A stretch of 10,502 nucleotides of DNA, taken from assembly GCA_030671985.1 (NCBI GenBank), contig DAOVHI010000041.1, forward strand, positions 1-10,502, in the 5' to 3' direction. Within the stretch, counting starts at the first letter, position 1; each line of letters starts with the position of its first letter. This DNA is from JAHJDO01 sp030671985 [NCBI: bacterium]. GTDB lineage: Bacteria > JAHJDO01. A program made the translations under genes and the position numbers. The notes beneath the pieces were generated by a model. That model had not been told where the DNA came from, did not search any database, and saw nothing but the letters and a program-made list of their open reading frames with translations. This document shows, one piece after another, positions 1 through 8,116 of this stretch.

Positions 1-29
1 AGATTAAGCTTTCGGAGATTAAGGGGCAT

Positions 30-902
30 ATGTTTCAGCCCCGGTCTCATGCCAAGATTCTATTCACAGTTGCTGTGTTCATATTGGCAGAAACGTTTTC
101 TGCAGTAGCTGCTGATCTGCAAGAGCTGTCTAAAGTTTCTCTTGTTAAAGACCCTCGCAACGACGGAGATAGCTTCCTCGTGCTTGCCAAAGATAAGCAA
201 CCCCGCATTAGACTCTATTTTGTTGACTGTCCCGAAACCTCTACCAGTTCTAAGAGTGATGCTCAAAGGGTGCGAGAGCAAGCACGATATTTTGGACTAT
301 TCCCCACTACACGAACCATCTATTTTGGCAATAAAGCAAAAACTTTTGTTGAACATATTCTTGCTAAACCTTTTACTGTTCATACAGCTTTTGCAAGCGC
401 ATTGGGAAGGTCAGCCAAAGGTCGCGTATACGGGTTCATCACTACTTCTGGCGAAGATGATTTGGCGAGCATGCTCGTTAAAAATGGCTTTGCTCGTAAT
501 TACGGGATAGGTAGAAAAACGCCAAATGGCATATCACGCAAGGAAATGATTGAAAAGCTCCGCGATCTGGAGATTTCTGCCATGTTGAAACGTGTCGGCA
601 TTTGGTCAGAAAGCGATCCTGACAGGATTGCAGAGTTTCGCGCAAAACAACGAAGAGAAGATCAAGAATTAAAGAAATTACAAGATCGGATAAAAAAAGC
701 CAAATCTCCAAAAGGCTTACTCAACATAAATACTGCCAGCAAAGAAGAACTTATGTCTATCAAGGGAATTGGTCCAGTTTTGGCTAAGAGAATTATAGCA
801 AGACGTCCATATAAAACAGTAGCTGGTCTAATCAAAGTGAAAGGAATCAGTCCTAAGAAACTTGAAAAGATTCGTCCTTACATTGTGATAGGCAGAGAAT
901 AG
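30..902 (+). CDS. Exported thermonuclease-like protein with C-terminal helix-hairpin-helix domain
   Basis: Predicted secreted or periplasmic nuclease of 290 aa. Residues 1-28 look like a signal peptide: a basic start, a hydrophobic stretch at about 10-21, then Ala-rich AVAA suitable for cleavage near 27-28. Residues about 36-193 match the staphylococcal nuclease (SNase) fold: DGD at 45-47, then R61, D66 and E69 in the order of S. aureus nuclease R35, D40 and E43, and R132 in a KGR context matching R87. The catalytic set therefore looks intact, so phosphodiesterase activity on DNA or RNA is inferred. A charged Lys/Arg/Glu linker (about 197-227) leads to a ComEA-type HhH region (231-286, GIGP at 246-249), a sequence-independent DNA-binding module. 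The ATG has a weak AAGGGG only 3 bases upstream and a CGGAGA further away, so the start rests mainly on the good signal peptide. A role in nutrient scavenging or DNA uptake is possible but unproven. Confidence 0.85.
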   Translation: MFQPRSHAKILFTVAVFILAETFSAVAADLQELSKVSLVKDPRNDGDSFLVLAKDKQPRIRLYFVDCPETSTSSKSDAQRVREQARYFGLFPTTRTIYFGNKAKTFVEHILAKPFTVHTAFASALGRSAKGRVYGFITTSGEDDLASMLVKNGFARNYGIGRKTPNGISRKEMIEKLRDLEISAMLKRVGIWSESDPDRIAEFRAKQRREDQELKKLQDRIKKAKSPKGLLNINTASKEELMSIKGIGPVLAKRIIARRPYKTVAGLIKVKGISPKKLEKIRPYIVIGRE

Positions 903-905
903 CTC

Positions 906-934
906 TTGATTGTCAGACCCCATAATAATAGAAT
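906..934 (+). promoter_or_regulatory. Candidate sigma70-type promoter for the comM-led gene run
   Basis: A TTGATT element (906-911) is followed after exactly 17 bases by TAGAAT (929-934). These match the -35 and -10 consensus hexamers at 4 and 5 of 6 positions. Transcription would start near 941, giving a leader of about 84 bases that contains the palindrome and hairpin described below. The site lies in the only sizeable gap before seven tightly packed genes, which is where a promoter is expected. The region is AT-rich, so a chance match is possible. Confidence 0.4.
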
Positions 935-951
935 AACAATAATTTAATAGT

Positions 952-965
952 ATGGAAATTTCCAT
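952..965. repeat. 14-bp perfect palindrome (possible operator)
   Basis: ATGGAAATTTCCAT reads identically on both strands, with the dyad centre between 958 and 959. If the promoter at 906-934 is real, the palindrome sits at about +12 to +25, where a bound dimeric repressor would block elongation or initiation. It could equally be the outer part of the adjacent repeat-like hairpin. No regulator gene lies nearby in the window. Confidence 0.4.
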
Positions 966-968
966 TTT

Positions 969-1000
969 CCCTCTCTGTCAAGAGAGGGTTAGGGTGAGTT
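969..1000. repeat. Hairpin with flanking motif resembling a dispersed intergenic repeat
   Basis: An 8-bp perfect stem (CCCTCTCT at 969-976, AGAGAGGG at 981-988) encloses the 4-base loop GTCA. It is followed by TTAGGGTGAG (989-998). A CCCTCTC stem followed by GAGAGGGTTAGGGTGAG matches, from memory, a short repeat found between genes in many unrelated bacterial genomes. No run of T follows on the + strand, so it is a poor intrinsic terminator for the upstream gene in that direction. On the - strand the hairpin is followed by AAAATGGAAA, which is also not a U-tract. Confidence 0.5.
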
Positions 1001-1024
1001 AAATTTATGTGATGGGAACAAAAC

Positions 1025-2563
1025 ATGTTTTCAAAAGTTTATGGTTGTGCGGTTGTTGGAATTGGCGGCAAATTAATAGAGGTAGAAACTGATGTAGCTA
1101 ACGGGTTGCCATCACTTACAATTGTCGGGCTTCCCGATAATGCTATAAAAGAGAGTCGTGACAGGGTTAGATCTGCGATAAAGAATTCAGGATTTGTTTT
1201 TCCTCAAAAAAGAATAACGATTAATCTGGCGCCTGCAGAACTCAAAAAAGAGGGTTCTGCATTTGATCTTCCTATCGCGTTAGGAATACTCGCGTGTTCC
1301 GGTTATATAAGCAGTCAAACTATTAATAAGCATTGCTTTGTTGGAGAGCTTTCGCTTGACGGGGATATCAGACCTGCCAAAGGGGTTTTGCCAATGGCGT
1401 TAACAATCAAGGGAAATAGCGGGCATTCTCTTTGTGTGCCGGCAGATAATATTCAGGAAGCTGCTGTTGTAGATCAAATAGATACATATCCGTTAGAGAA
1501 CCTTCAGCAAACTGTAGATTTCATAAATAAGGTGGAGGATATTCAGCCTTTTAAGGTGGATATTGAAGAAATTTTTAGAATGAATTCTGTGTACGATGTT
1601 GATTTTTCCGATGTTAAAGGGCAGCAGCATGTAAAGAGAGCAATAGAGGTTGCAATGGGGGGCGGACATAATATTTTGATGATCGGACCTCCCGGAGCCG
1701 GCAAGACAATGCTTGCCCGAAGAATTCCAACCATAATGCCTGATATGACACTTGAAGAGAGTTTGGAGGTGACAAGGATTCACTCAATTGCCGGCATTCT
1801 TCCCGCGGGAAAAGGGCTTATAGCAACACGGTCTTTCAGAGCTCCGCACCATACGATTTCCGACGTAGCTTTGATCGGCGGTACGCAGCTTGTAAGACCG
1901 GGAGAAGTGAGCCTTTCACATAATGGAGTGTTGTTCTTAGATGAGCTTCCGGAGTTTCGTCGTAATACTCTTGAAGTATTGCGTCAGCCGCTTGAGGATG
2001 GAGTTGTTACTATTTCCCGCGCAAGTGCGTCTCATACATATCCTTCCAGATTTACGCTTGTAGCAGCAATGAATCCATGTCCATGCGGATATTTTACGCA
2101 TCCTGTAAAAGCATGCAGATGCACGCCGTATCAAATACAGAACTATATTTCTAAAATAAGCGGACCTCTGCTTGATAGAATTGATATTCACGTTGATGTT
2201 CCTGCTCTCAATTATCAGGAGATATCGGACAAGTCACAGCCTGAAACTTCTGCCGTGGTAAAAGAGAGGATTAATAACGTTAGAAGGATTCAGCAGGAAA
2301 GATTTAAAGGAAGAAAGATTTTTTGTAATGCCCATATGCACGCGAAGGAGATAAAAGAACATTGTCAGCTCGACAATCAGACACAGTCTCTTATAAAAGT
2401 TGCGATAAATAGTTTGGGGTTAAGTGCGAGGGCTTATGATAAGATACTAAAAATTGCGCGTACAATTGCAGACATGGAACAAGTTAAAAATATAACTGCT
2501 GCTCATGTGTCGGAGGCAATTCAATATAGAAGCATGGATAGAAACTTTTGGGGAAATAAATAG
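1025..2563 (+). CDS. comM: YifB/ComM family Mg-chelatase-like AAA+ ATPase
   Basis: Full-length (512 aa) cytoplasmic member of the YifB/ComM family. ComM proteins are hexameric AAA+ helicases that promote branch migration during integration of incoming DNA in natural transformation; many non-competent bacteria also carry them. The N-terminal ChlI domain (about 1-170, Lon protease S5-like fold) contains the family motifs VGLPDNAIKESRDRVRSA and NLAPAELKKEGSAFDLP. The AAA+ core has Walker A GPPGAGKT (221-228), Walker B VLFLDE (302-307) and a likely arginine finger R385 in GPLLDRID. Cys352, 354, 364 and 366 form a cluster that many relatives have and that may bind a metal. The C-terminal Mg-chelatase_C helical domain covers about 405-505. 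The ATG at 1025 gives the canonical MFSKVYGCAVVGI start with a weak GGGAA upstream. It is the first gene of the long + strand run. Confidence 0.93.
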   Translation: MFSKVYGCAVVGIGGKLIEVETDVANGLPSLTIVGLPDNAIKESRDRVRSAIKNSGFVFPQKRITINLAPAELKKEGSAFDLPIALGILACSGYISSQTINKHCFVGELSLDGDIRPAKGVLPMALTIKGNSGHSLCVPADNIQEAAVVDQIDTYPLENLQQTVDFINKVEDIQPFKVDIEEIFRMNSVYDVDFSDVKGQQHVKRAIEVAMGGGHNILMIGPPGAGKTMLARRIPTIMPDMTLEESLEVTRIHSIAGILPAGKGLIATRSFRAPHHTISDVALIGGTQLVRPGEVSLSHNGVLFLDELPEFRRNTLEVLRQPLEDGVVTISRASASHTYPSRFTLVAAMNPCPCGYFTHPVKACRCTPYQIQNYISKISGPLLDRIDIHVDVPALNYQEISDKSQPETSAVVKERINNVRRIQQERFKGRKIFCNAHMHAKEIKEHCQLDNQTQSLIKVAINSLGLSARAYDKILKIARTIADMEQVKNITAAHVSEAIQYRSMDRNFWGNK

Positions 2564-2576
2564 GAGGGGAAGCATT

Positions 2577-3518
2577 ATGTCGAATATAGTAATAAAGACA
2601 GTAGGTCTTACGAAGGAATATGTTATTGGCATGCAGAAAAAAACAAAGATTTTAGCGTTAGATCATCTGGATATAGAGATTAATAAAGGAGAGACATTCG
2701 GGCTGCTTGGTCCAAACGGTTCCGGCAAGACAACAACTCTTAAATTGTTATTGGGTTTTATATCTCCCAACGAAGGGCAAGGTCAGATTTTGGGTAAGCA
2801 GTTAGGCAATATAGAGGCAAAAAACAGAATTGGTTATTTATCAGAGGTTTCGTATTTATATAACTATCTCACGGCGTGGGAATTACTGGATTTTTGCGGA
2901 AGCTTGTTTGGAATATCATCAATAGAAAGAAGGAGACGTATTGGGAAAATACTGGATTTGGTCGGACTTGCAGGAAAAGCGCATGTCAGACTTTCTTCGT
3001 ATTCTAAAGGTATGCTGCAGCGTGCTGCGCTTGCGCAAACTCTTGTCAACGATCCGGATCTTCTTCTTCTTGATGAGCCAACATCGGGGTTGGATCCTAT
3101 CGGACAGAGGGAAATGAGAGATGTGTTTTTAAAATTAAAAGACCAAGGTAAGACCCTTTTTCTATGTTCTCACTTGCTTTCTGAGGCAGAACTAATTTGT
3201 GACAGAATAGGTATTTTACACAAGGGAACGTTGAAGAAAATTGGAAAGCTTGATGACCTTTTAACCATGAAACATTCGGTTAAAGTTAGGGCGATGAACA
3301 TTGATAAAGAAACTCATAGTAAGCTGAGCAAAATTCCTGAGATTTCCGTTGTTGGAAACGAATCTGACAAAAGCGCGTTTGAAATTAGCTTTAATGAGAA
3401 TCTTGTTAATGATGTTATAGACATCGTAAGATCCGGTAATAGCCAAATATTATCTGTTATGCCGGTAAAGATGTCATTGGAGGAAATCTTTGTTGAAACG
3501 GTGGAGAGTGGTGAATAA
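2577..3518 (+). CDS. ABC-2 type transporter ATP-binding protein without an adjacent permease
   Basis: Nucleotide-binding subunit (313 aa) of the CcmA/DrrA-like class, which normally pairs with an ABC-2 membrane permease to export a lipid, polysaccharide, drug or protein. Visible motifs are Walker A GPNGSGKT (45-52), a Q-loop position occupied by Glu90 (YLSE, common in this subfamily), signature SYSKGM (141-146), Walker B LLLLDEP with D-loop (162-173) and H-loop His199. Residues about 230-313 form a C-terminal extension like those of drug-export ATPases, ending in the typical SLEEIFVE. The chosen ATG (2577) has a strong AGGAGGGG at 2562-2569, which overlaps the TAG of comM. An upstream in-frame ATG at 2505 lies inside comM and is unlikely. 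No permease gene lies on either side: guaA follows directly with an overlap. The substrate is unknown. Confidence 0.9.
   Translation: MSNIVIKTVGLTKEYVIGMQKKTKILALDHLDIEINKGETFGLLGPNGSGKTTTLKLLLGFISPNEGQGQILGKQLGNIEAKNRIGYLSEVSYLYNYLTAWELLDFCGSLFGISSIERRRRIGKILDLVGLAGKAHVRLSSYSKGMLQRAALAQTLVNDPDLLLLDEPTSGLDPIGQREMRDVFLKLKDQGKTLFLCSHLLSEAELICDRIGILHKGTLKKIGKLDDLLTMKHSVKVRAMNIDKETHSKLSKIPEISVVGNESDKSAFEISFNENLVNDVIDIVRSGNSQILSVMPVKMSLEEIFVETVESGE
3479..3513 (+). promoter_or_regulatory. guaA translation start region with competing start codons
   Basis: The guaA frame offers TTG at 3490 and 3493 and GTG at 3508 and 3511, with no ATG. GGAGG (3479-3483) is well spaced (6-9 bases) for the TTGs, but it also encodes the conserved Glu-Glu near the end of the ABC ATPase. 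GGAG (3503-3506) lies just 4 bases before GTG 3511. Protein alignment favours 3508 or 3511, because GuaA proteins start only a few residues before AILDFGSQ. Both options keep the start inside the upstream gene, which points to translational coupling. Confidence 0.5.
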
Positions 3519-5049
3519 AGATTGGGTAGCTATTTTAGACTTTGGGTCGCAATATACGCATCTTATTGCGCGGCGTGTAAGAGAATGTGGGGTATATTCA
3601 GAGATAATCTCTTATGATACCAAGGCACGCGAACTATCCGGTAATATGCCGACTTGTATTATATTATCCGGAGGTCCAGCCAGTGTTACTGAAAAAGAGA
3701 ACCCTGTGTGTGATAAGGAGATTTTTAATATTGGATTACCCGTGCTTGGGATATGCTACGGCGCTCAGCTTATGGCAAAGATGCTGGGCGGTAAAGTTCT
3801 TGCTGCAAAAGCAAGGGAATACGGAAAGGCAGTTCTCAATGCTGAATGCGGAAAGAACTTGTTTAGGGGCTTGTCCGCAAAAGAACAGGTTTGGATGAGT
3901 CACGGAGATAAAATCTCACATCTTCCTCAAGGATTTAAAATAATTGGCGCGACTGACAATTCACACGTTGCGGCAATGGAACATGAGCATAAGAAGTTTT
4001 ACGGAATTCAGTTTCATCCTGAAGTGATACATACGCCAAATGGCAAGACAATCATTAGAAATTTTCTTACTGAAATAGCAGGCTGTAAGGCTGGATGGAA
4101 TATGAAGTCATTTGTGAATAATGCAGTTAAAGAACTAAGAAAAAAAATAGGCAACGAGAAGGTTTTATGCGCAATAAGCGGCGGGGTGGATTCTTCGGTT
4201 CTCTCTGTGCTTCTTAGTAAAGCCATAGGCGAAAATTTGATATGTGTTTTTGTTGATAATGGGTTACTCCGAAAGAAGGAGGGAGAGCTTGTAGAGAGTA
4301 AACTCAAAAATTTTGGTATTAATTTGAAAAAAATAAATGCTCAGTCCGAGTTCTTGAACGCGCTCAAGGGAGTAACTGATCCTGAGAAAAAAAGAAAAAT
4401 AATAGGCGGGCTTTTTATAAGGATTTTTGAAAAAGAGGCGAAGAAATTAGGTGAAATTAAATTCCTTGCGCAAGGAACCCTGTATCCTGATGTTATTGAA
4501 AGCATATCTCCTTTGGGAGGACCGTCTGCAACTATCAAAACACATCATAATGTGGGAGGGCTTCCTGAAAGAATGAGTTTTAAGCTGATAGAGCCGTTAA
4601 AAGAACTTTTTAAAGATGAAGTAAGACTTGTTGGAAAAGAATTAGGGCTTTCCGATGAATTAATTAGAAGACAGCCTTTCCCTGGTCCGGGACTTGCAGT
4701 GAGAATTTTGGGCGATATAACTAAGGAGCGGCTTGATGTTCTGCGTGACGCGGATTGGATTCTGATGGATGAAATCAAAGCTTCCGGCATGTATCAGAAA
4801 TTATGGCAGGTGTTCTGTGTTTTGTTGCCTGTCAAAACAGTGGGCGTTATGGGAGATGAGAGAACGTATGAGAATGTTGTTGCAGTGAGAGCAGTTACAA
4901 GTGAAGATGCTATGACAGCGAACTGGGCAAAGTTGTCGTATGAACTGCTTGAGCGAATATCCAATAGAATAATAAACGAAGTAAAAGGCATAAATCGCGT
5001 AGTGTATGATATTTCATCAAAACCGCCAAGCACAATAGAATGGGAATAG
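3511..5049 (+). CDS. guaA: GMP synthase (glutamine-hydrolysing)
   Basis: Converts XMP to GMP using ATP and ammonia released from glutamine, the last step of guanine nucleotide synthesis. From GTG 3511 the protein has 512 aa, close to the family norm. The N-terminal class I glutamine amidotransferase (about 6-190) has the catalytic triad Cys82 (GICYGAQ), His169 and Glu171 (FHPEV). The ATP-pyrophosphatase domain follows with P-loop SGGVDSS (223-229). The C-terminal dimerisation domain holds [13 protein letters not shown] (387-399) and ends in the canonical KPPSTIEWE. The start is ambiguous (TTG 3490/3493 or GTG 3508/3511); GTG 3511 was chosen because it yields the short N-terminus usual in the family. 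The gene overlaps the ABC ATPase stop by 8 bases, and purL starts 25 bases downstream, so co-transcription is very likely. Confidence 0.95.
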   Translation: MNKDWVAILDFGSQYTHLIARRVRECGVYSEIISYDTKARELSGNMPTCIILSGGPASVTEKENPVCDKEIFNIGLPVLGICYGAQLMAKMLGGKVLAAKAREYGKAVLNAECGKNLFRGLSAKEQVWMSHGDKISHLPQGFKIIGATDNSHVAAMEHEHKKFYGIQFHPEVIHTPNGKTIIRNFLTEIAGCKAGWNMKSFVNNAVKELRKKIGNEKVLCAISGGVDSSVLSVLLSKAIGENLICVFVDNGLLRKKEGELVESKLKNFGINLKKINAQSEFLNALKGVTDPEKKRKIIGGLFIRIFEKEAKKLGEIKFLAQGTLYPDVIESISPLGGPSATIKTHHNVGGLPERMSFKLIEPLKELFKDEVRLVGKELGLSDELIRRQPFPGPGLAVRILGDITKERLDVLRDADWILMDEIKASGMYQKLWQVFCVLLPVKTVGVMGDERTYENVVAVRAVTSEDAMTANWAKLSYELLERISNRIINEVKGINRVVYDISSKPPSTIEWE

Positions 5050-5074
5050 AAATTAAAAAGAAGGAGATCGCATA

Positions 5075-7315
5075 ATGGGAAACATCGTTAAAGCAGATGT
5101 GGAAACAGCAAAAGGTTTGGGGCTTACAGAACAAGAGTTTGAACTGATCAAAAAACTCATGGGGAGAGAGCCGAATTTTACGGAATTAGGGGTTTTTTCA
5201 GCTATGTGGAGTGAACATTGCAGTTACAAAAATTCACGCAAGCTCTTCAAGCTTTTTCCAACAAAAGGCGAGCAGGTATTGGTTGGCGCATGTGAGGAGA
5301 ATACAGGGATTGTTGATGTAGGTGACGGATTGGGCGTTGCCTTTAAGATAGAATCGCATAACCATCCTTCGGCAGTAGAACCGTTTGAGGCATCTGCCAC
5401 GGGTATAGGAGGATGTTTGAGGGATATATTTACAATGGGTGCAAGACCTGTTGCAGTTTTAGGCGCATTGAGATTCGGAAGTTTAGATAATGAAAAAGTT
5501 AAATTTTTATTTAAAGAGGTAATTAGAGGACTGGCTCATTATGCTAATACTGCGGAGGTTAGTGCTGTCGGCGGTGACAGTTATTTTGACGAAAGTTACG
5601 AAGGGAATCCTTTAGTTAATGCCTTTGTTGCAGGCATTGTAAAACATAAGGATATCGCAAGAGGCGCTGCGTCAGGGATAGGAAATTCCATATATTATAT
5701 AGGAGGAGATACGGGCAGAGACGGGGTAGGTGGAGCTAGTTTTGCATCTAAGGAAATTACTGAGGAATCCGGTTCTGATACAAGCAGTGTTGCTATAGGT
5801 GACGCAGAACTTGGGAAACGCTTGAGAGAGGCGTGTCTGGAACTAATAGAAAAAGGACTTATTGTCGGGATGCAGGACATGGGAGCTGCAGGGCTTACAT
5901 GCTCATCCTGCGAAACGGCCTCAAGGAGCGAAACAGGTATTGAGATAGACGTTGCATTGGTTCCTCAGAGAGAAGATGGCATGACTCCTTATGAAATACT
6001 TTTGTCCGAATCTCAGGAAAGGATGCTTGCTATATTAGAGGACGGAAAGGAAAAAGAGGCATTAGATATATTCAAAAAATGGAATATCAACGCGGTAAGG
6101 ATCGGGAAAGTTACAGATGATAAAATGATGAGAGTTAAAGAAAATGGGGTAGTAGTTTGTGAAATTTCACCACAGGCTCTTACAGAAGAAGCACCTCTGT
6201 ATGATAGGGAAGACAAAGAACCTTCTTACTTAAAAGATGCTCAAAATCTTGATAGAAAATCTATAACCGAACCTGACGATTTTAATAAAGTGTTATTACA
6301 ACTGCTTGATTCTCCGACTATTGCAAGCAAAGAATCAGCATATAAAAACTTTACTTCCATAGACGAGGATGAAGTTATAGCAGGAGCAGGTTCAGACGCA
6401 GCTGTAGTTAAAATTAAAGGCACTCACAAGGCTTTGGCAATGAGTGTGGACTGCAACGGGAGATTTTGCTACCTAAATCCTTATAACGGAGCGATGATGG
6501 CTGTTGCAGAAGCAGCAAGAAATATAGTCTGTTCCGGAGGAAAACCTCTTGCTATCACTGACGGCTTAAATTTCGGCAGTCCGATGAAGCCTGAAAATTA
6601 CTGGCAATTTAAAAAATGCATAGAGGGGCTTTCCTCAGCATGCAGGGCTTTGGAAACTCCTGTTGTAAGTGGTAATGTAAGTTTCTACAATGAAAATCCA
6701 AGTGGAGCGATAGACCCGACACCGATTGTAGGCATGATAGGCTTAATAGCCGACGTAGACAAACATGTTACTCAGGAATTCAAGAAAGAAGGTGATGTAA
6801 TAGTTCTTTTAGGTAAAAACAAGGCAGATCTTTCAGGGAGTGAATATTTATATCTGTTTCACAATCGGAAAAAAGGCAATCCTCAGATAGATATGCAAGC
6901 GGAGATGTCCGTTCAGAAAGCATGTCTTGAGGCAATTGAATCAGGCATTATTAATTCAGCTCATGATTGTTCGGAGGGAGGCTTGGCTGTAAACTTGTCC
7001 GAATCATGCATGTCAAATTCAAGCAAAATGCTTGGCGCTGTAATAGAATTAAATGATCTAAAAAACAATGATATAAGAATGGACGAACTCTTATTTGGAG
7101 AATCGCCCTCCAGGATCGTTGTTTCTCTAAACAAGGATAAAGTGGAGCTTCTTGAAAAAACAGCTCGGAAACATTCCGTTGCATGTACTATTCTCGGAAA
7201 AGCAGGTGGAGAAAATCTGACAGTTAAAAACAATCAGGAAAGCATAATAGATATTCCTGTTAAAGAATTAAGCAATACATGGAGGAACGCAATTCCTCGA
7301 AGATTAGAAAAATAA
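5075..7315 (+). CDS. purL: Phosphoribosylformylglycinamidine synthase subunit II
   Basis: Small-type PurL (746 aa) that makes FGAM from FGAR, ATP and ammonia in step 4 of purine synthesis. The length and absence of a glutaminase domain show it belongs to the multi-subunit type, which needs PurQ (glutaminase) and PurS; neither is in this window. The FGAM synthase motif MWSEHCSYK (44-52) contains the conserved His48. IESHNHPSAVEPF (92-104) and GIGGCLRDI (110-118) mark the first AIRS-like nucleotide-binding half. A second copy of the fold begins at about residue 430 with SVDCNGRFCYLNPYNGA and NIVCSGGKPLAITDGLNFG. The ATG is preceded by a strong AAGGAG (5061-5066) 8 bases upstream. It lies between guaA and hisF with short gaps on both sides. 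Confidence 0.95.
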   Translation: MGNIVKADVETAKGLGLTEQEFELIKKLMGREPNFTELGVFSAMWSEHCSYKNSRKLFKLFPTKGEQVLVGACEENTGIVDVGDGLGVAFKIESHNHPSAVEPFEASATGIGGCLRDIFTMGARPVAVLGALRFGSLDNEKVKFLFKEVIRGLAHYANTAEVSAVGGDSYFDESYEGNPLVNAFVAGIVKHKDIARGAASGIGNSIYYIGGDTGRDGVGGASFASKEITEESGSDTSSVAIGDAELGKRLREACLELIEKGLIVGMQDMGAAGLTCSSCETASRSETGIEIDVALVPQREDGMTPYEILLSESQERMLAILEDGKEKEALDIFKKWNINAVRIGKVTDDKMMRVKENGVVVCEISPQALTEEAPLYDREDKEPSYLKDAQNLDRKSITEPDDFNKVLLQLLDSPTIASKESAYKNFTSIDEDEVIAGAGSDAAVVKIKGTHKALAMSVDCNGRFCYLNPYNGAMMAVAEAARNIVCSGGKPLAITDGLNFGSPMKPENYWQFKKCIEGLSSACRALETPVVSGNVSFYNENPSGAIDPTPIVGMIGLIADVDKHVTQEFKKEGDVIVLLGKNKADLSGSEYLYLFHNRKKGNPQIDMQAEMSVQKACLEAIESGIINSAHDCSEGGLAVNLSESCMSNSSKMLGAVIELNDLKNNDIRMDELLFGESPSRIVVSLNKDKVELLEKTARKHSVACTILGKAGGENLTVKNNQESIIDIPVKELSNTWRNAIPRRLEK

Positions 7316-7335
7316 AAATAAAGGATGATATAACA

Positions 7336-8106
7336 ATGCGGCAAGTAAAAGTAATCCCATGTCTAGATATAAAGGATGGACGAGTAGTTAAAGGTGTAAA
7401 GTTTGTTGAATTAAAAGATGCGCGTGATCCCGTTGAAGCGGCAACTGTTTATTGTAACGCAGGCGCAGATGAACTGGTTTTTTTAGATATAGCCGCTTCT
7501 GTTGAGACGAGAGCTACGCGCATGGATTGGGTAAAGAGGGTAAAAGAGGTAACAACCGTACCTTTTTGTGTTGGTGGAGGCATAAGGAATTTGGACAATA
7601 TGCAAGCTCTTTTTGATCTCGGAGTAAACAAAGTGTCTATCAATACATCTGCTGTTAAAAATCCCTCTTTAATCAAGGATGCTTCTGAGAAATTTGGCAG
7701 TGAAAAAATTATTGTTGCTATTGACGGAAAGAAAAACTCGTTTGACAGCGGTCGCCCAAGACTAGAGCTTATGATTATGGGTGGAGGTGAATCGGCTGGT
7801 CTTGATGTAGTTGAATGGGCAAAAAAGGTGGAACAGTTAGGTGCCGGTGAAATTCTCCTAACTAGCAAGGACGCGGATGGTACAAAAGAAGGGTACGACA
7901 TTGAGATGACCAAAGCAGTAGCCGAAGCCGTCTCAATTCCTGTTACCGCCTCAGGCGGAGCAGGGAAATTAGAGGATCTTTATGACGTTATAATTCAGGC
8001 TAAGGCTGCTAATGTGTTATGCGCTTCAATATTTCATTTTGGAGAGCTCACAATTCCCGAGGTGAAACAATATTTGCAGAATAAAGGTATTCCTGTAAAA
8101 GTATAG
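7336..8106 (+). CDS. hisF: Imidazole glycerol phosphate synthase subunit HisF (cyclase)
   Basis: TIM-barrel cyclase (256 aa) that, with the glutaminase HisH, converts PRFAR and ammonia to imidazole glycerol phosphate and AICAR. Both catalytic aspartates occupy the standard positions: Asp11 (CLDIKDG) and Asp130 (VAIDGKK). The two phosphate-binding regions are visible as VGGGIR (79-84) and TASGGAGK (204-211). The gatekeeping and cyclase signature GRVVKGVKF is also present. The ATG at 7336 gives the canonical MRQVKVIPCLD start, with AAAGGA 10 bases upstream. An earlier in-frame ATG at 7279 lies inside purL and would add 19 unconserved residues. No hisH or other his gene is present here. The product AICAR feeds purine synthesis, which may explain the position after purL. 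Intact catalytic residues argue against a divergent sugar-pathway paralogue. Confidence 0.93.
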   Translation: MRQVKVIPCLDIKDGRVVKGVKFVELKDARDPVEAATVYCNAGADELVFLDIAASVETRATRMDWVKRVKEVTTVPFCVGGGIRNLDNMQALFDLGVNKVSINTSAVKNPSLIKDASEKFGSEKIIVAIDGKKNSFDSGRPRLELMIMGGGESAGLDVVEWAKKVEQLGAGEILLTSKDADGTKEGYDIEMTKAVAEAVSIPVTASGGAGKLEDLYDVIIQAKAANVLCASIFHFGELTIPEVKQYLQNKGIPVKV

Positions 8107-8116
8107 GAGGGTAGTT

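Noticed and set aside
1-23. Short direct repeat AGATTAAG (1-8 and 16-23)
   Set aside because: Eight bases in AT-rich sequence next to the window edge can arise by chance, and no third copy or flanking structure is visible.
969-988. Hairpin as the intrinsic terminator of the nuclease gene
   Set aside because: No T-run follows the stem on the + strand; the bases after it are TTAGGGTGAG.
2078-2122. Cysteine cluster (four Cys) in the ComM AAA+ domain as a novel metal site
   Set aside because: Many YifB/ComM relatives carry the same NPCPCG...CRC pattern, so it is a family trait rather than a novelty.
2844-2849. Glu in place of Gln in the Q-loop of the ABC ATPase as a defect
   Set aside because: Glu at this position (YLPE/YLSE) is common in the ABC-2 export subfamily; the other ATPase motifs are intact.
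7279-7335. N-terminal extension of HisF from the ATG at 7279
   Set aside because: It lies within the purL end, encodes an unconserved Lys/Ile-rich stretch, and the ATG at 7336 gives the canonical HisF start.
7449-7913. 154-codon open frame on the minus strand inside hisF
   Set aside because: It lies fully opposite a conserved gene, shows no recognisable motif and is best explained as a shadow of hisF codon usage.
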